Positions 18,814 to 27,803 of a stretch of 64,000 bases of DNA are shown in pieces; within the stretch, counting starts at the first letter, position 1; each line of letters begins with the position of its first letter. Source of the DNA: Chitinophagaceae bacterium IBVUCB2 (GTDB lineage Bacteria > Bacteroidota > Bacteroidia > Chitinophagales > Chitinophagaceae). Position numbers and translations under genes: made by a program. Location: contig NFUV01000001.1 of NCBI GenBank assembly GCA_002127295.1, forward strand, positions 2,196,641-2,260,640, read 5' to 3'. A model generated the notes under the pieces. It saw only the letters and a program-made list of their open reading frames with translations. It did no database searches and was not told the DNA's origin.

Positions 18814-19710
18814 CTATTTATTTGCAATAAATTGGTAAAGATTAAAACTTCCTTTTGTATAGGCTGCTTCAATTTCTTTTTTTAGTACTGCTTTATCAAC
18901 GCCTTTCATTCTTTTTTGCTCAATCAGGTAAAAAGCTCTTTCAGCCAACAGCCAAAACGTTTTATCCGTAAGGTGAGATTTCTGTAATTGGTTCTTTATA
19001 ATAGCCATTAATTCTTTCACTCCTTCATTTTGGGAGGCTACGGTTTTTACAACAGGTACTTCGTTATAATGCTTACTAAATGCAGGTGCCAGCATCTGTT
19101 GTAAATTTCTTACAAAGGTATCTGCATCCGGCCTGTCGCTTTTATTAACAACAAAAATGTCGGCTATCTCCATCAAACCAGCCTTCATTGTTTGCACTTC
19201 ATCGCCTGCTTCAGGTACCACCACCACAACGGTTACATCAGCCAATCCTGCAATTTCTATTTCACTTTGTCCCACACCAACGGTTTCTACTATAATATGA
19301 TCAAACTGAAATGCTTTTAGGAGGTCTGTTATTTCGATGATCTTGGGATGCAACCCGCCCATAGAACCTCTTGTAGCCAACGAACGGATAAATACATTCG
19401 GATGAGTGTACCAATTGCTCATTCTAATTCTATCTCCTAACACAGCACCGAGATTAAATGGCGATGAAGGGTCCACACAAAGAACACCAACTTTTTTTCC
19501 AGCTTCTACCAATTGCCCTATTAATGCATCAACCAATGTGCTTTTACCGGCACCAGGTGGACCGGTGATGCCGATGATTTTTGAATGGACAGTGGGAAGT
19601 GTTTGTAATAAAGATTCATACCCCGGATATTCATTTTCCACCAGCGAAATACTCCGTGCAAGTGCTTTAATATCTCCCTGCTGCATTTGTTGTAATAGTT
19701 GCTGCCACAT
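18814..19710 (-). CDS. meaB: Methylmalonyl-CoA mutase-associated GTPase MeaB/ArgK
   Basis: G3E-family GTPase that chaperones the B12-dependent methylmalonyl-CoA mutase, protecting it and gating adenosylcobalamin loading. P-loop GPPGAGKST is at residues 50-58, followed by CVDPSSPF, the conserved ETVGVGQSE switch and NKSD (G4). At 298 residues it is slightly short of the roughly 330-residue E. coli protein. No mutase subunit lies in the window, so the gene is uncoupled from its partner here. It diverges from the O-antigen-ligase-like gene. Confidence 0.93.
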   Translation of the reverse strand: MWQQLLQQMQQGDIKALARSISLVENEYPGYESLLQTLPTVHSKIIGITGPPGAGKSTLVDALIGQLVEAGKKVGVLCVDPSSPFNLGAVLGDRIRMSNWYTHPNVFIRSLATRGSMGGLHPKIIEITDLLKAFQFDHIIVETVGVGQSEIEIAGLADVTVVVVVPEAGDEVQTMKAGLMEIADIFVVNKSDRPDADTFVRNLQQMLAPAFSKHYNEVPVVKTVASQNEGVKELMAIIKNQLQKSHLTDKTFWLLAERAFYLIEQKRMKGVDKAVLKKEIEAAYTKGSFNLYQFIANK

Positions 19711-19743
19711 AGAATGAACGGGATGTTGTACGTTTACAAAAGT

Positions 19744-20979
19744 ATGCCAAACAAGTTACAGCATTCATGGAGAACCAACATCATTTTTATGCTGATGTTG
19801 ATTATGCTGGCTGCTTTATTTTTTTCCCGGGCCTTGTTATCAATAAGTATGATGGCATTTGTAGCTGTTTCTTTTTTACATGCGGACAGTAAAGGCCAGT
19901 TTCGGCAATTTTTTTCATCACCGCTTTTATGGGGAATGAGTTTGTTGTTTTTTATTCCACTGCTTACCGGCTTGTGGAGTAATGATAAAACACAATGGCT
20001 GGCGATACTTCAAATAAAACTTCCATTATTGTTTTTACCGCTGGCATTTGCAGGCCCAATGCCTTTTTCGAAGAAGCAATGGTATTGGGTAGCCTATTTT
20101 TTTATTGCATTAATTACCGGAGCTACACTTTGCTGTGTGATCAACTATATTCCTGATGCAGCATCAGTGAATGTGGGTTATCTAAAAGCAAAAAGTATGA
20201 TTACTCCATTGGAGAATGATCATGTGCGGTTTAGCTGGATGGTAAGTGTAAGTATTTTATTAGCAGGTTGGATCTGGATCCGGGAAAGAGAGAAACAAAA
20301 AATTCGAACATGGATCTTATTGATTGTAACAATCTGGCTGATTATTTTTCTTCATATCCTTGCTGCCCGCACAGGTTTGTTTTCTTTTTACATAATTGTT
20401 TTGATGCTGGCTTTTTGGCTGGTCTTAAAAAAAATTAAATGGCAATATGGAATAGCGTTGCTGTTCCTATTAATATTACTTCCGGTTACTGCTTATTTTA
20501 CTATTCCTACTTTTCACAACCGGGTAAAATATATTGTGTATGAGTTTGATTATTTTAAACAAGCTAATTACCAGCCGGGATCGAATGATGGAATGCGGAT
20601 TATTTCATTGAAAGCCGGTTGGAATAGTATGCAACAGCAACCTGTAACCGGTGTTGGTTTTGGAGATATCGGAACCGGATCAAAACAATGGTATTCGGCT
20701 AATTATCCTCAAATGATCGAAGCAGATAAGATTTTGCCCAGCAGCGAATGGATGATGTATGGGGCCGGAGCCGGAATTCCCGGTATAATTTTATTTACTG
20801 CAATTATGCTGATTCCTTTTTTCATAGCAATAAAGAACAAATTACTTTGGTGGATGTTGAACGAAACAGCTGCTTTTAGTTTTCTATTTGATATTGGGTT
20901 GGAAGTGCAGTTCGGGGTATTTATTTACGCTTTTATTGTTTTATGGTGGTGGAAATGGTTGAAAACAGAAAAGATCTAA
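19744..20979 (+). CDS. O-antigen ligase-like membrane protein (Wzy_C)
   Basis: A 411-residue polytopic protein with about 10-12 hydrophobic segments and the large periplasmic loop typical of the O-antigen ligase/polymerase family (residues near 250-330, with TGVGFGDIGTG). Such proteins join or ligate glycans at the periplasmic face of the inner membrane. The ATG at 19744 is chosen because longer frames run into meaB. It is followed after 11 bases by a WaaE-like glycosyltransferase. Which reaction it does (WaaL, Wzy or other ligase) cannot be told. Confidence 0.8.
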   Translation: MPNKLQHSWRTNIIFMLMLIMLAALFFSRALLSISMMAFVAVSFLHADSKGQFRQFFSSPLLWGMSLLFFIPLLTGLWSNDKTQWLAILQIKLPLLFLPLAFAGPMPFSKKQWYWVAYFFIALITGATLCCVINYIPDAASVNVGYLKAKSMITPLENDHVRFSWMVSVSILLAGWIWIREREKQKIRTWILLIVTIWLIIFLHILAARTGLFSFYIIVLMLAFWLVLKKIKWQYGIALLFLLILLPVTAYFTIPTFHNRVKYIVYEFDYFKQANYQPGSNDGMRIISLKAGWNSMQQQPVTGVGFGDIGTGSKQWYSANYPQMIEADKILPSSEWMMYGAGAGIPGIILFTAIMLIPFFIAIKNKLLWWMLNETAAFSFLFDIGLEVQFGVFIYAFIVLWWWKWLKTEKI

Positions 20980-20985
20980 TCTTTG
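20978..20985 (+). promoter_or_regulatory. -7-like box before the WaaE-like gene
   Basis: AATCTTTG differs from TAnnTTTG only at the first base and ends five bases before the ATG at 20991; a start point inside those five bases would give a leaderless message. Confidence 0.3.
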
Positions 20986-20990
20986 TAGCT

Positions 20991-21758
20991 ATGCAATCCT
21001 TGTCAGTTGTTATTGTTTGTAGAAATGAAGCCGGCATTATCGGCGAAACTTTGCAAAGCCTGCAGGGACTTACAGATGATATAGTAGTATATGATAATGG
21101 AAGTACTGATGATACAGTAGAAAAGGCAAAAGCATATACCGAACAAGTACACCAGGGAAGCTGGGAAGGATTTGGTAAGACAAAACGAAAAGCCAATGCC
21201 CTCGCAAAATACGATTGGATATTATCGCTGGATGCTGATGAAGCTATTGATGCTGCATTGAAAGAATCGTTGCTAAGTTTTAAGCCGGCAAATGATTATG
21301 AAGTTGGTGAAATAAAATTCAAAAACTTTTTTGTGGACAAATGGTTGCGGTTTGGCGAATGGGGGAATGATAAACATATCCGCTTGTTTAATCGCAAGCA
21401 GGTGAACTGGGATGATGCGGCTGTGCATGAAAAATTGTTAATACCAGCAGGGTCTTCCGTAAAAAAAATTAAGGGCCATATATTGCACAAAACAGTAAAA
21501 AGTATCGACGCCTACAAACAAAAAATGCAGCAATATGCCATGCTGAACGCAGGTAAGTATCACCAGGCAGGGAAAAAAGCCACCTGGGTCAAACGATATC
21601 TATCCCCGGCATTTACATTTATCAATTACTATATTTTTCGCCTTGGTTTTTTGGATGGCTATGCTGGTTATGTATGTGCAAGAATAACCGCCTGGTACAC
21701 TTCGTTGAAATATGAAAGATTGAGAGAGTTAAACAGGGGAGTAGGAAGGGGCAAGTAG
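20991..21758 (+). CDS. Glycosyltransferase family 2, WaaE/KdtX-like
   Basis: A 255-residue GT-A enzyme. It opens SLSVVIVCRNEAGII, then DNGSTDDT and a DXD-type LSLDADEA, followed by the family features VDKWLRFGEWG and RLFNRK. This pattern matches the lipopolysaccharide core beta-1,4-glucosyltransferase WaaE/KdtX subgroup. The ATG at 20991 gives the canonical N-terminus; a longer frame beginning at 20943 would overlap the previous gene. It probably acts with the preceding ligase-like protein on a cell-envelope glycan. Confidence 0.85.
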   Translation: MQSLSVVIVCRNEAGIIGETLQSLQGLTDDIVVYDNGSTDDTVEKAKAYTEQVHQGSWEGFGKTKRKANALAKYDWILSLDADEAIDAALKESLLSFKPANDYEVGEIKFKNFFVDKWLRFGEWGNDKHIRLFNRKQVNWDDAAVHEKLLIPAGSSVKKIKGHILHKTVKSIDAYKQKMQQYAMLNAGKYHQAGKKATWVKRYLSPAFTFINYYIFRLGFLDGYAGYVCARITAWYTSLKYERLRELNRGVGRGK

Positions 21759-21821
21759 CAATCGGAAAATACAACTCAGAATTTTAACTCGGCTACTCAT
21801 TCACCACTACTCATTCTCTTT

Positions 21822-21829
21822 TACCTTTG
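21822..21829 (+). promoter_or_regulatory. -7 box before the LON-domain gene
   Basis: TACCTTTG is a perfect -7 match that ends four bases before the ATG at 21834; transcription from it would be leaderless. No clear -33 TTTG at 19-20 nt. Confidence 0.5.
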
Positions 21830-21833
21830 CTTG

Positions 21834-22469
21834 ATGACCAATTTTATTCCCATATTCCCTCTTGGCATAGTAGTTTATCCTGGCGAAAATCTAAACCTGC
21901 ACATTTTCGAACCTCGGTATAAACAACTCATTGCGGAATGTCATGCAGCAAAGAAGCCTTTCGGCATACCAACAGTGATAGATAATAAAATGCAGGATTA
22001 TGGTTCTTTGGTAGAGATCGCTGAATTATCTAAACTACATGATAGTGGTGAGATGGATATAAAAACGAAAGGCGTAAAAGTTTTTCGCATATTAGAAATA
22101 ATAAAAGAAGTGCCGGATAAATTATATAGCGGTGCAATTGTAAACTATCCACATAATCATGAAAAAGGAAACCCCGATACCATGCGAAAAATTATGGCGG
22201 GCATCAGGGAGCTCCACAAACTATTAAACGTAAATAAAGATTTTAAGAAAGAAGATGAAGTGCTCAATACATATGAAGTAGCTCACCACATCGGGTTATC
22301 TTTAGAAGAAGAATATGAATTGCTGCACCTGTTGGACGAAAGACAGCGGCAAAAATACCTGAACTTGCATCTTGCAAAAGTGCTCCCGATGGTGGCAAGT
22401 ATGGAACAATTAAAAGAGAAGATAAAGCTGAACGGCCATTTCAAAAACCTGGGCGGCTTTAAACTATAA
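21834..22469 (+). CDS. LON substrate-binding-domain protein
   Basis: A 211-residue protein consisting of the Lon N-terminal substrate-binding domain (PIFPLGIVVYPGENL ... IFEPRYKQLI) without the ATPase or protease parts. Stand-alone forms are common in bacteria and of unknown function, probably protein binding. The ATG at 21834 is used; a TTG just before it would only add one residue. It starts a run in which coaX follows after 22 bases, coaX overlaps the OMP gene, and the OMP overlaps lptC. Confidence 0.85.
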   Translation: MTNFIPIFPLGIVVYPGENLNLHIFEPRYKQLIAECHAAKKPFGIPTVIDNKMQDYGSLVEIAELSKLHDSGEMDIKTKGVKVFRILEIIKEVPDKLYSGAIVNYPHNHEKGNPDTMRKIMAGIRELHKLLNVNKDFKKEDEVLNTYEVAHHIGLSLEEEYELLHLLDERQRQKYLNLHLAKVLPMVASMEQLKEKIKLNGHFKNLGGFKL

Positions 22470-22491
22470 TAGAACAAGCGAAAAAATAAAT

Positions 22492-23220
22492 ATGTCAATT
22501 ACCCTTTGTTTCGATTTTGGCAACACCCGAAAAAAATGTGCCGTCTTTCATAAAGATGAGATGAAAGAGGTGGTAGTATTACCGGATGATTCCCTCGCAA
22601 CGATGCAAGCTCTCATCAACAGGGCTAAACCCACAAAATCAATTTTATCTTCTGTAATAGAACATAACCCGGCTATTGAAGAATTGCTGGCTGCTAATAC
22701 AAAATTTCACAAACTCAGTCATCTTACCAAAGTAGCATTTACCACACCCGTTGGTAAACCAGAAACTATTGGTGCCGACCGGTTGGCACTCACAGCTGCA
22801 GCCGTTCATTTTTATCCTTCAAAGAATAATCTTGTTATCGGACTCGGAACTTGCATTACATACAACTTCATTAATAAATACCATGAGTTTGTAGGGGGTG
22901 CTATTTCTCCAGGAATGGAAATGAGGCTCAAAGCACTTAATTATTACACGGCCAAACTGCCAATTGTAAAGGCCGACAGCAATGTGCCGCTAATTGGATA
23001 TGACACCAACACTAATATTTTGACCGGAGTGGTGATGGGAATGGCTAAAGAGATCGATGGTTTTATTGATGCATACACGGAGAAGTTCAGGAACTTTAAC
23101 GTGCTGTTAACCGGGGGTGATATAGTGTATTTGGGTTCGCACCTTAAAAACAAGATATTTGCAGACCCTGATTTAATATTTAAAGGTCTGTATGCAATTA
23201 GTGAAGTTAATAACCCCTAA
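22492..23220 (+). CDS. coaX: Type III pantothenate kinase
   Basis: Phosphorylates pantothenate in the first committed step of CoA synthesis, with no acetyl-CoA feedback. The ASKHA-fold motifs are visible: CFDFGNTRKK (phosphate loop), GADRLALTAAA, GLGTCITYN and GGAISPGMEMR. At 242 residues it has normal length. The last 29 bases overlap the following OMP gene, suggesting translational coupling. CoaX next to an OMP gene and lptC is a recurrent Bacteroidota order. Confidence 0.95.
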   Translation: MSITLCFDFGNTRKKCAVFHKDEMKEVVVLPDDSLATMQALINRAKPTKSILSSVIEHNPAIEELLAANTKFHKLSHLTKVAFTTPVGKPETIGADRLALTAAAVHFYPSKNNLVIGLGTCITYNFINKYHEFVGGAISPGMEMRLKALNYYTAKLPIVKADSNVPLIGYDTNTNILTGVVMGMAKEIDGFIDAYTEKFRNFNVLLTGGDIVYLGSHLKNKIFADPDLIFKGLYAISEVNNP

Positions 23221-24640
23221 GAAAATCAATACGTTACGAGGTTTTTGCGCAACGATTTTGGTTTTACTATTTACTGCTGTTTCCCCTGCTTTTTCACAGG
23301 ATAATTCGCCTTACTCCCGGTATGGCATCGGCGATTTGGTGCCATCAACAAATATTATTACCCGGGGAATGGGTGGTGTTTCCGCCGGTTATGTGGATTA
23401 TATATCTATAAATTTCAATAACCCGGCGTCTTATGCTTATTTCCAGGGTACAAAAGAAGCAAAATCAAAAAAGCTTACTTCAGGTAGAGCTATACTCGAT
23501 ATTGGCATCAATGTAGAAAATCGAAAACTAAAAGAACCCGCTACTTCTAAAACTTTTAGTGCCAGCAATGCACTGTTTTCTTATGTGCAGGTAGGCTTAC
23601 CGCTAAAACAAAACTGGGGTTTATCATTTGGACTACGTCCTATTTCAAGGATTAGTTATAAAATGTATAATACCGAACGATTAATTAATCCTAATCCTCC
23701 TTTTAACCCCATTGATAGTGCCCTCACAAGATTTGAAGGAGATGGCGGTTCTTATCTTGCATCTATCGGTACCGGCATTAGTATTTTGAAAAGAGAAAAA
23801 ACAGTTGGTAAGGGAGAGAACAGGGGTCTTGCTGAGGAAAATCTAAGCATTGGTGTTAATGCAGGTTATTTATTTGGCGAAAAAAATTATAGTACTAAGA
23901 GAAGTCTTATTAACGATACAGTAGAGTATTACCAGGCTAATTATGAAACCCAGGCAAACTTTGGTAAACTTTATTTTAATGCCGGCATTCAATATAAACT
24001 TCCCATAAACAAATTGCTGTCACTAACACTGGGTGCTTATGGTAATATCGGGCATCAATTAAATGCCACCCAGGATATACTACGGGAAACTTTTATTTTT
24101 GACCCCAGCCAGGGAGAAATAAGATTAGATAGTGTTTCTGATAAGAGAGACATAAAAGGAAAAATAGAATTACCTGCTTCGTATACGTTTGGTTTTGTTT
24201 TGCAGAAGCTTGCCATTTTTAACAAAGAAGGTGGTTGGATAATAGGTGTTGATTATATGCAACAGAACTGGAGTGACTATCGCTACTTTGGACAAACAGA
24301 TCAATTACAAAACAAATGGGAGCTGCGGGTAGGAGGTCAATTAAGCCCTACACCCAGGGTAAAAAATTACTTTAGCAACGTTGCTTACCGGTTTGGCTTT
24401 TTTACGGGTACCGATTATGTAAATGTGGGTACCAAATTAGGAATTGTTGGCGGATCATTTGGATTTGGATTGCCACTAGGGTTTAGCAGACAAGCTCCTA
24501 ACCAAAACCAAACGTTGAACCTTGCATTTGAATATAGCAAAAGAGGAAATAATAATAACTTGCTTCGGGAAAATATGTTCAGAATTTCTATAGGCTTTTC
24601 TCTTAGTGATGCCTGGTTCATTAAACGTAAGTATGACTAA
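23192..24640 (+). CDS. Hypothetical outer membrane protein
   Basis: A 482-residue protein with a signal peptide (cleavage after AFSQ near residue 36) and a mature part full of alternating-hydrophobic beta strands ending in an aromatic-rich C-terminus (FRISIGFSLSDAWFIKRKYD). It begins SPYSRYGIGDLVPS, a motif seen in a Bacteroidota-specific FadL-like outer membrane family. It starts inside coaX (29-base overlap) and overlaps lptC by 8 bases. Role unknown; position suggests an envelope function co-expressed with LPS export. Confidence 0.8.
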   Translation: MQLVKLITPKKINTLRGFCATILVLLFTAVSPAFSQDNSPYSRYGIGDLVPSTNIITRGMGGVSAGYVDYISINFNNPASYAYFQGTKEAKSKKLTSGRAILDIGINVENRKLKEPATSKTFSASNALFSYVQVGLPLKQNWGLSFGLRPISRISYKMYNTERLINPNPPFNPIDSALTRFEGDGGSYLASIGTGISILKREKTVGKGENRGLAEENLSIGVNAGYLFGEKNYSTKRSLINDTVEYYQANYETQANFGKLYFNAGIQYKLPINKLLSLTLGAYGNIGHQLNATQDILRETFIFDPSQGEIRLDSVSDKRDIKGKIELPASYTFGFVLQKLAIFNKEGGWIIGVDYMQQNWSDYRYFGQTDQLQNKWELRVGGQLSPTPRVKNYFSNVAYRFGFFTGTDYVNVGTKLGIVGGSFGFGLPLGFSRQAPNQNQTLNLAFEYSKRGNNNNLLRENMFRISIGFSLSDAWFIKRKYD

Positions 24641-25208
24641 TTTTTTTTCTTATAAAAAAATATTTTACGCAGCAGCTCTTATTACAGGCTGCTGTTTTGT
24701 TTACGGCTGCGAGAATGATGAGAAAGTGGTAAACGACTGGACAAAAAATGTGATAATGAAAGAAGAGGCGATAAATGTAGAAAGCTACTTAAGCCAGTCT
24801 GGTAAAATGAAAGCTAAATTGAAAGCTCCATTAATGTACCGTGTATCAACAGATACAATGTATGTGGAATTTCCTAATTCACTACATGTAGATTTTTACG
24901 ACAGTACCAATAAGGTTGAAACCTGGTTAGATAGTAAATATGCTAAATATTACGAAGGTTTGGGTAAAGTATATTTAAGGGATAGTGTGATAGTAATTAC
25001 ATTAAAAGGCGATACCCTAAAAGCCCCTGATCTCTGGTGGGACCAGAACACCAAACTTTTTTACACGGATAAATATGCAACGTATACTGGCATCGGTAAA
25101 AACATATACGGAGGCAAAGGATTAACGGCCACACAAGATCTCAATAGTGTCATCTTCCACCAACCAACCGGCACGGTAAAAGTTTCCGATAACGGATTTC
25201 CTCAATAA
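24633..25208 (+). CDS. lptC: LPS export periplasmic protein LptC
   Basis: Periplasmic bridge component that passes lipopolysaccharide from LptBFG to LptA. A single N-terminal hydrophobic segment (residues 7-21) with a Cys in GCCFVYGCEN, followed by an OstA-like beta-jellyroll with tandem strand motifs (KLKAPLMYR, AKYYEGLGKVYLRDSVIV, GKGLTATQDL). At 191 residues it fits LptC. The ATG at 24633 overlaps the preceding stop (ATGACTAA). The cysteine near the end of the hydrophobic stretch could make it a lipoprotein in this lineage, which would differ from E. coli LptC. Confidence 0.88.
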   Translation: MTNFFSYKKIFYAAALITGCCFVYGCENDEKVVNDWTKNVIMKEEAINVESYLSQSGKMKAKLKAPLMYRVSTDTMYVEFPNSLHVDFYDSTNKVETWLDSKYAKYYEGLGKVYLRDSVIVITLKGDTLKAPDLWWDQNTKLFYTDKYATYTGIGKNIYGGKGLTATQDLNSVIFHQPTGTVKVSDNGFPQ

Positions 25209-25234
25209 ATTTTTTAAGTACAAACCTTGCTGTT

Positions 25235-25263
25235 TTTGGGTAAACATCAATCAACTATCTTTA
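25235..25263 (+). promoter_or_regulatory. Possible promoter before the aldo/keto reductase gene
   Basis: TTTG at 25235-25238 and TATCTTTA at 25256-25263 with a 17-nt spacer; spacing is a little short and the -7 box ends in A instead of G. Confidence 0.3.
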
Positions 25264-25316
25264 GGAAAGTTGGATCAAAATATACTCTTTCACAGCAAAC
25301 TAAAAATAAACTAACA

Positions 25317-26306
25317 ATGGATTATCGGTACATGGGCAAGACCGGCTTACAGTTAAGTGTATTGTCATTTGGCAGCTGGGTAAGTTTTCATAAACAAATT
25401 GATGATAGCGTAGCGGATGAGTTGATGGGAATTGCTTACGACAACGGGGTAAATTTTTTCGACAATGCAGAAGTATATGCGTTGGGCGAAAGTGAAAAAA
25501 TGATGGGCCGTGTATTAAAGAATAAAAACTGGGACAGAACCTCCTACACCGTTTCATCTAAAGCTTTTTGGGGTTGGCGGGGAGAAGGAAATAAACCAAA
25601 TCAGCATGGGTTGAGCCGCAAACATTTGGTAGAAGCTTGTAACGAAGCATTGCAAAGATTACAGATGGATTATCTTGATTTATATTTTTGTCACCGACCC
25701 GATAAAGGAGTGCCCATTGATGAAGTAGTATGGACAATGCATAATCTTATTCTGCAGGGGAAAATTTTATACTGGGGTACCAGTGAGTGGAGTGGTGTAG
25801 AAATTATGGAAGCGCATCGGGTAGCACATCAATATGGATTGATAGGACCAACGGTGGAGCAACCGCAATACAATTTGCTGGAGCGAAATAAAATGGAGAA
25901 CGAATTCCTGATGATCTTTAAAACGGTTGGGATGGGTACTACCATATGGAGTCCATTAGCTTCCGGTTTATTGAGTGGGAAATATAATAATGGTGTCCCC
26001 GCTGACAGCCGTTTTGCAATAACTGGTTTTGACTGGTTAAAAGACCGCTGGATGAAAGAGAGTTATTTAAACAAAATAAAAGAGTTGGCTGCGCTTGCTG
26101 CAGAGCTTGGTATTACTTTAGCGCAATTAAGTATTGCATGGACGATAAAGAACCCGAACGTAACAACAACTATTCTTGGAGCAAGCCGCAAAGAACAATT
26201 ATTAGAAAATCTTGGTGCATTAACTGCTGCAGAAAAATTAACAGCTGAAGTGCTGCAAAAAATAGATAACATCACAGAGACAAAACCTGTACTACCGGAA
26301 TATTAA
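25317..26306 (+). CDS. Aldo/keto reductase (potassium-channel beta subunit-like)
   Basis: A 329-residue NADPH-dependent oxidoreductase of the AKR superfamily. It begins MDYRYMGKTGLQLSVLSFGSW, and the catalytic tetrad is visible as D/Y in FFDNAEVY, K in SSKAFWG and H in YFCHRPD. The order of motifs and STLGASR-like ending (ILGASRKEQL) match the Kv-beta/YghZ branch. The ATG at 25317 is chosen because upstream residues lack family character. Cytosolic; substrate unknown. Followed by an SDR after 22 bases, so the two oxidoreductases are likely one transcript. Confidence 0.9.
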   Translation: MDYRYMGKTGLQLSVLSFGSWVSFHKQIDDSVADELMGIAYDNGVNFFDNAEVYALGESEKMMGRVLKNKNWDRTSYTVSSKAFWGWRGEGNKPNQHGLSRKHLVEACNEALQRLQMDYLDLYFCHRPDKGVPIDEVVWTMHNLILQGKILYWGTSEWSGVEIMEAHRVAHQYGLIGPTVEQPQYNLLERNKMENEFLMIFKTVGMGTTIWSPLASGLLSGKYNNGVPADSRFAITGFDWLKDRWMKESYLNKIKELAALAAELGITLAQLSIAWTIKNPNVTTTILGASRKEQLLENLGALTAAEKLTAEVLQKIDNITETKPVLPEY

Positions 26307-26328
26307 TATTTAATTTTAAAATTGTCAT

Positions 26329-27147
26329 ATGTCATTCAAAAATAAAACTGCTATTATTACGGGAGCTACCCGGGGAATAGGTAAAGCAATGGCCTTACGT
26401 TTAGCAAAGGAAGGAGCGAACATTGTTATTGCTGCAAAAAGTGTAGAAGAAAATGCAAAACTCGGAGGCACTATTTTTTCTGCAGCTGCAGAAATAGAAG
26501 CAGCCGGTGGTAAAGCATTACCAGTTCAATGTGATATTCGCTTTGAAGACCAGATTCAGCATGTAATTGATAAAGCTGTTGAAACATTTGGCGGTATTGA
26601 TATTTTGATAAATAATGCATCTGCAATTTCGCTTACTTCAACAGAGCAAACAGAAGCCAAGCGTTTTGACCTGATGCAAAGTATAAATGTGCGGGGAACT
26701 TTTTTAGTTACAAAAGCATGCATACCGCATCTTAGAAAATCAGAGAATCCCCATGTTCTTACTTTGTCACCACCTATTAATCTGGACCCTAAATGGTTTG
26801 ATAAGCATGTTGCCTATACTATTACTAAATACAACATGAGTATGATGACCATTGGTTGGGCCAAAGAATTCAAGAAGGACAAAATTGCAGTAAATGCTTT
26901 ATGGCCAAGAACAACAATAGATACTGCGGCTGTAAGGAATTTATTAGGTGGGGAAGTGCTGGCGAAAATGAGTCGTACTGTTGATATACTGGCTGATGCC
27001 GCATATTATATTTTACGCCAGCCTTCCGGGGAATGTACGGGCAATTTATTTGTGGATGAACAGGTATTGGCTAAAGAAGGTATTACCGATCTGGAGAAAT
27101 ATTCAGTAGTGCCGGGGGCTCAGTTGTATAATGATTTGTTTGTTTAA
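26329..27147 (+). CDS. SDR-family oxidoreductase (HSDL2-like)
   Basis: A 272-residue short-chain dehydrogenase/reductase. The Rossmann motif TGATRGIGKA (residues 11-20), NNASAI, the catalytic serine in LSPP and Y-T-I-T-K in VAYTITKYNMS are all present. Sequence character is closest to the N-terminal SDR domain of HSDL2 proteins, whose physiological substrate is unclear. It lies 22 bases after the aldo/keto reductase. The next gene converges directly at its stop (27148). Confidence 0.88.
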   Translation: MSFKNKTAIITGATRGIGKAMALRLAKEGANIVIAAKSVEENAKLGGTIFSAAAEIEAAGGKALPVQCDIRFEDQIQHVIDKAVETFGGIDILINNASAISLTSTEQTEAKRFDLMQSINVRGTFLVTKACIPHLRKSENPHVLTLSPPINLDPKWFDKHVAYTITKYNMSMMTIGWAKEFKKDKIAVNALWPRTTIDTAAVRNLLGGEVLAKMSRTVDILADAAYYILRQPSGECTGNLFVDEQVLAKEGITDLEKYSVVPGAQLYNDLFV

Positions 27148-27696
27148 TTAGTGTTTTTTCATCTTTTTAAAGAATAATCTAATACCAAAAGAAAGATTTA
27201 AATCATCTTGACTATAAGCGGCTTCGGTAAATAAGGAAAATTTGGATTTGATATTCCAGTTTAATCCTACTCCTGGGTCAGCATAGAAGTAGCTTCTATT
27301 TATATTCTTGTGTCCTACCCAACCTGAATAAGAAGAGCCCTTTTCATCCCGCCATCCTGTTTGAAAAGTAACATATGGTTTTAATTTTCCCTTACCAAAA
27401 TAGTAATTAGAATAAATGCCGATTCCAAGGGTATTAGTTTTTTTAGCATAATCGGCAAAAATAAAATTGATGTGGGTGTAATTAAAATTGATGCCAACTT
27501 CCCAGTTGTCTTTAATAAAATATCCAACGCCGGATTGGAAAATATTTTTTTGATCTTTTTCCTGATTCTTATTTATTCTAATGGCACTTATATCCCCAAC
27601 ACTAAATTGAGCGACCACGGTACTTTTTTTTATTTGCGCTTCACTAAGTAAAGCACAAAAGCAACTGCACATTATCAAAACAATCGTTTTCCTCAT
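27148..27696 (-). CDS. Hypothetical outer membrane beta-barrel protein
   Basis: A 182-residue secreted protein with a signal peptide (residues 1-21, cleavage after EAQ) and a mature domain of about 8 amphipathic strands, ending in a beta-barrel-like SFGIRLFFKK. The ATG at 27696 (MRKTIVLIM) is chosen; 21 further upstream codons lack signal-peptide sense. Likely a small OmpA/OmpW-like barrel in the outer membrane; no functional motif. It lies 107 bases after lysS on the same strand. Confidence 0.75.
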   Translation of the reverse strand: MRKTIVLIMCSCFCALLSEAQIKKSTVVAQFSVGDISAIRINKNQEKDQKNIFQSGVGYFIKDNWEVGINFNYTHINFIFADYAKKTNTLGIGIYSNYYFGKGKLKPYVTFQTGWRDEKGSSYSGWVGHKNINRSYFYADPGVGLNWNIKSKFSLFTEAAYSQDDLNLSFGIRLFFKKMKKH

Positions 27697-27803
27697 ACAT
27701 CTAAATTTATATAAAGAAAATCTTTTAAGTGCTAAAAAAATCAAAGCTAAAAAAATCATTCTGGTTGATGCAGAATGGTTTGTAAAATTTGAATCAGTTT
27801 AAT

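Noticed and set aside
18814..19710. MeaB as part of a methylmalonyl-CoA mutase operon
   Set aside because: No mutase subunit or B12 enzyme is present nearby; the gene stands alone.
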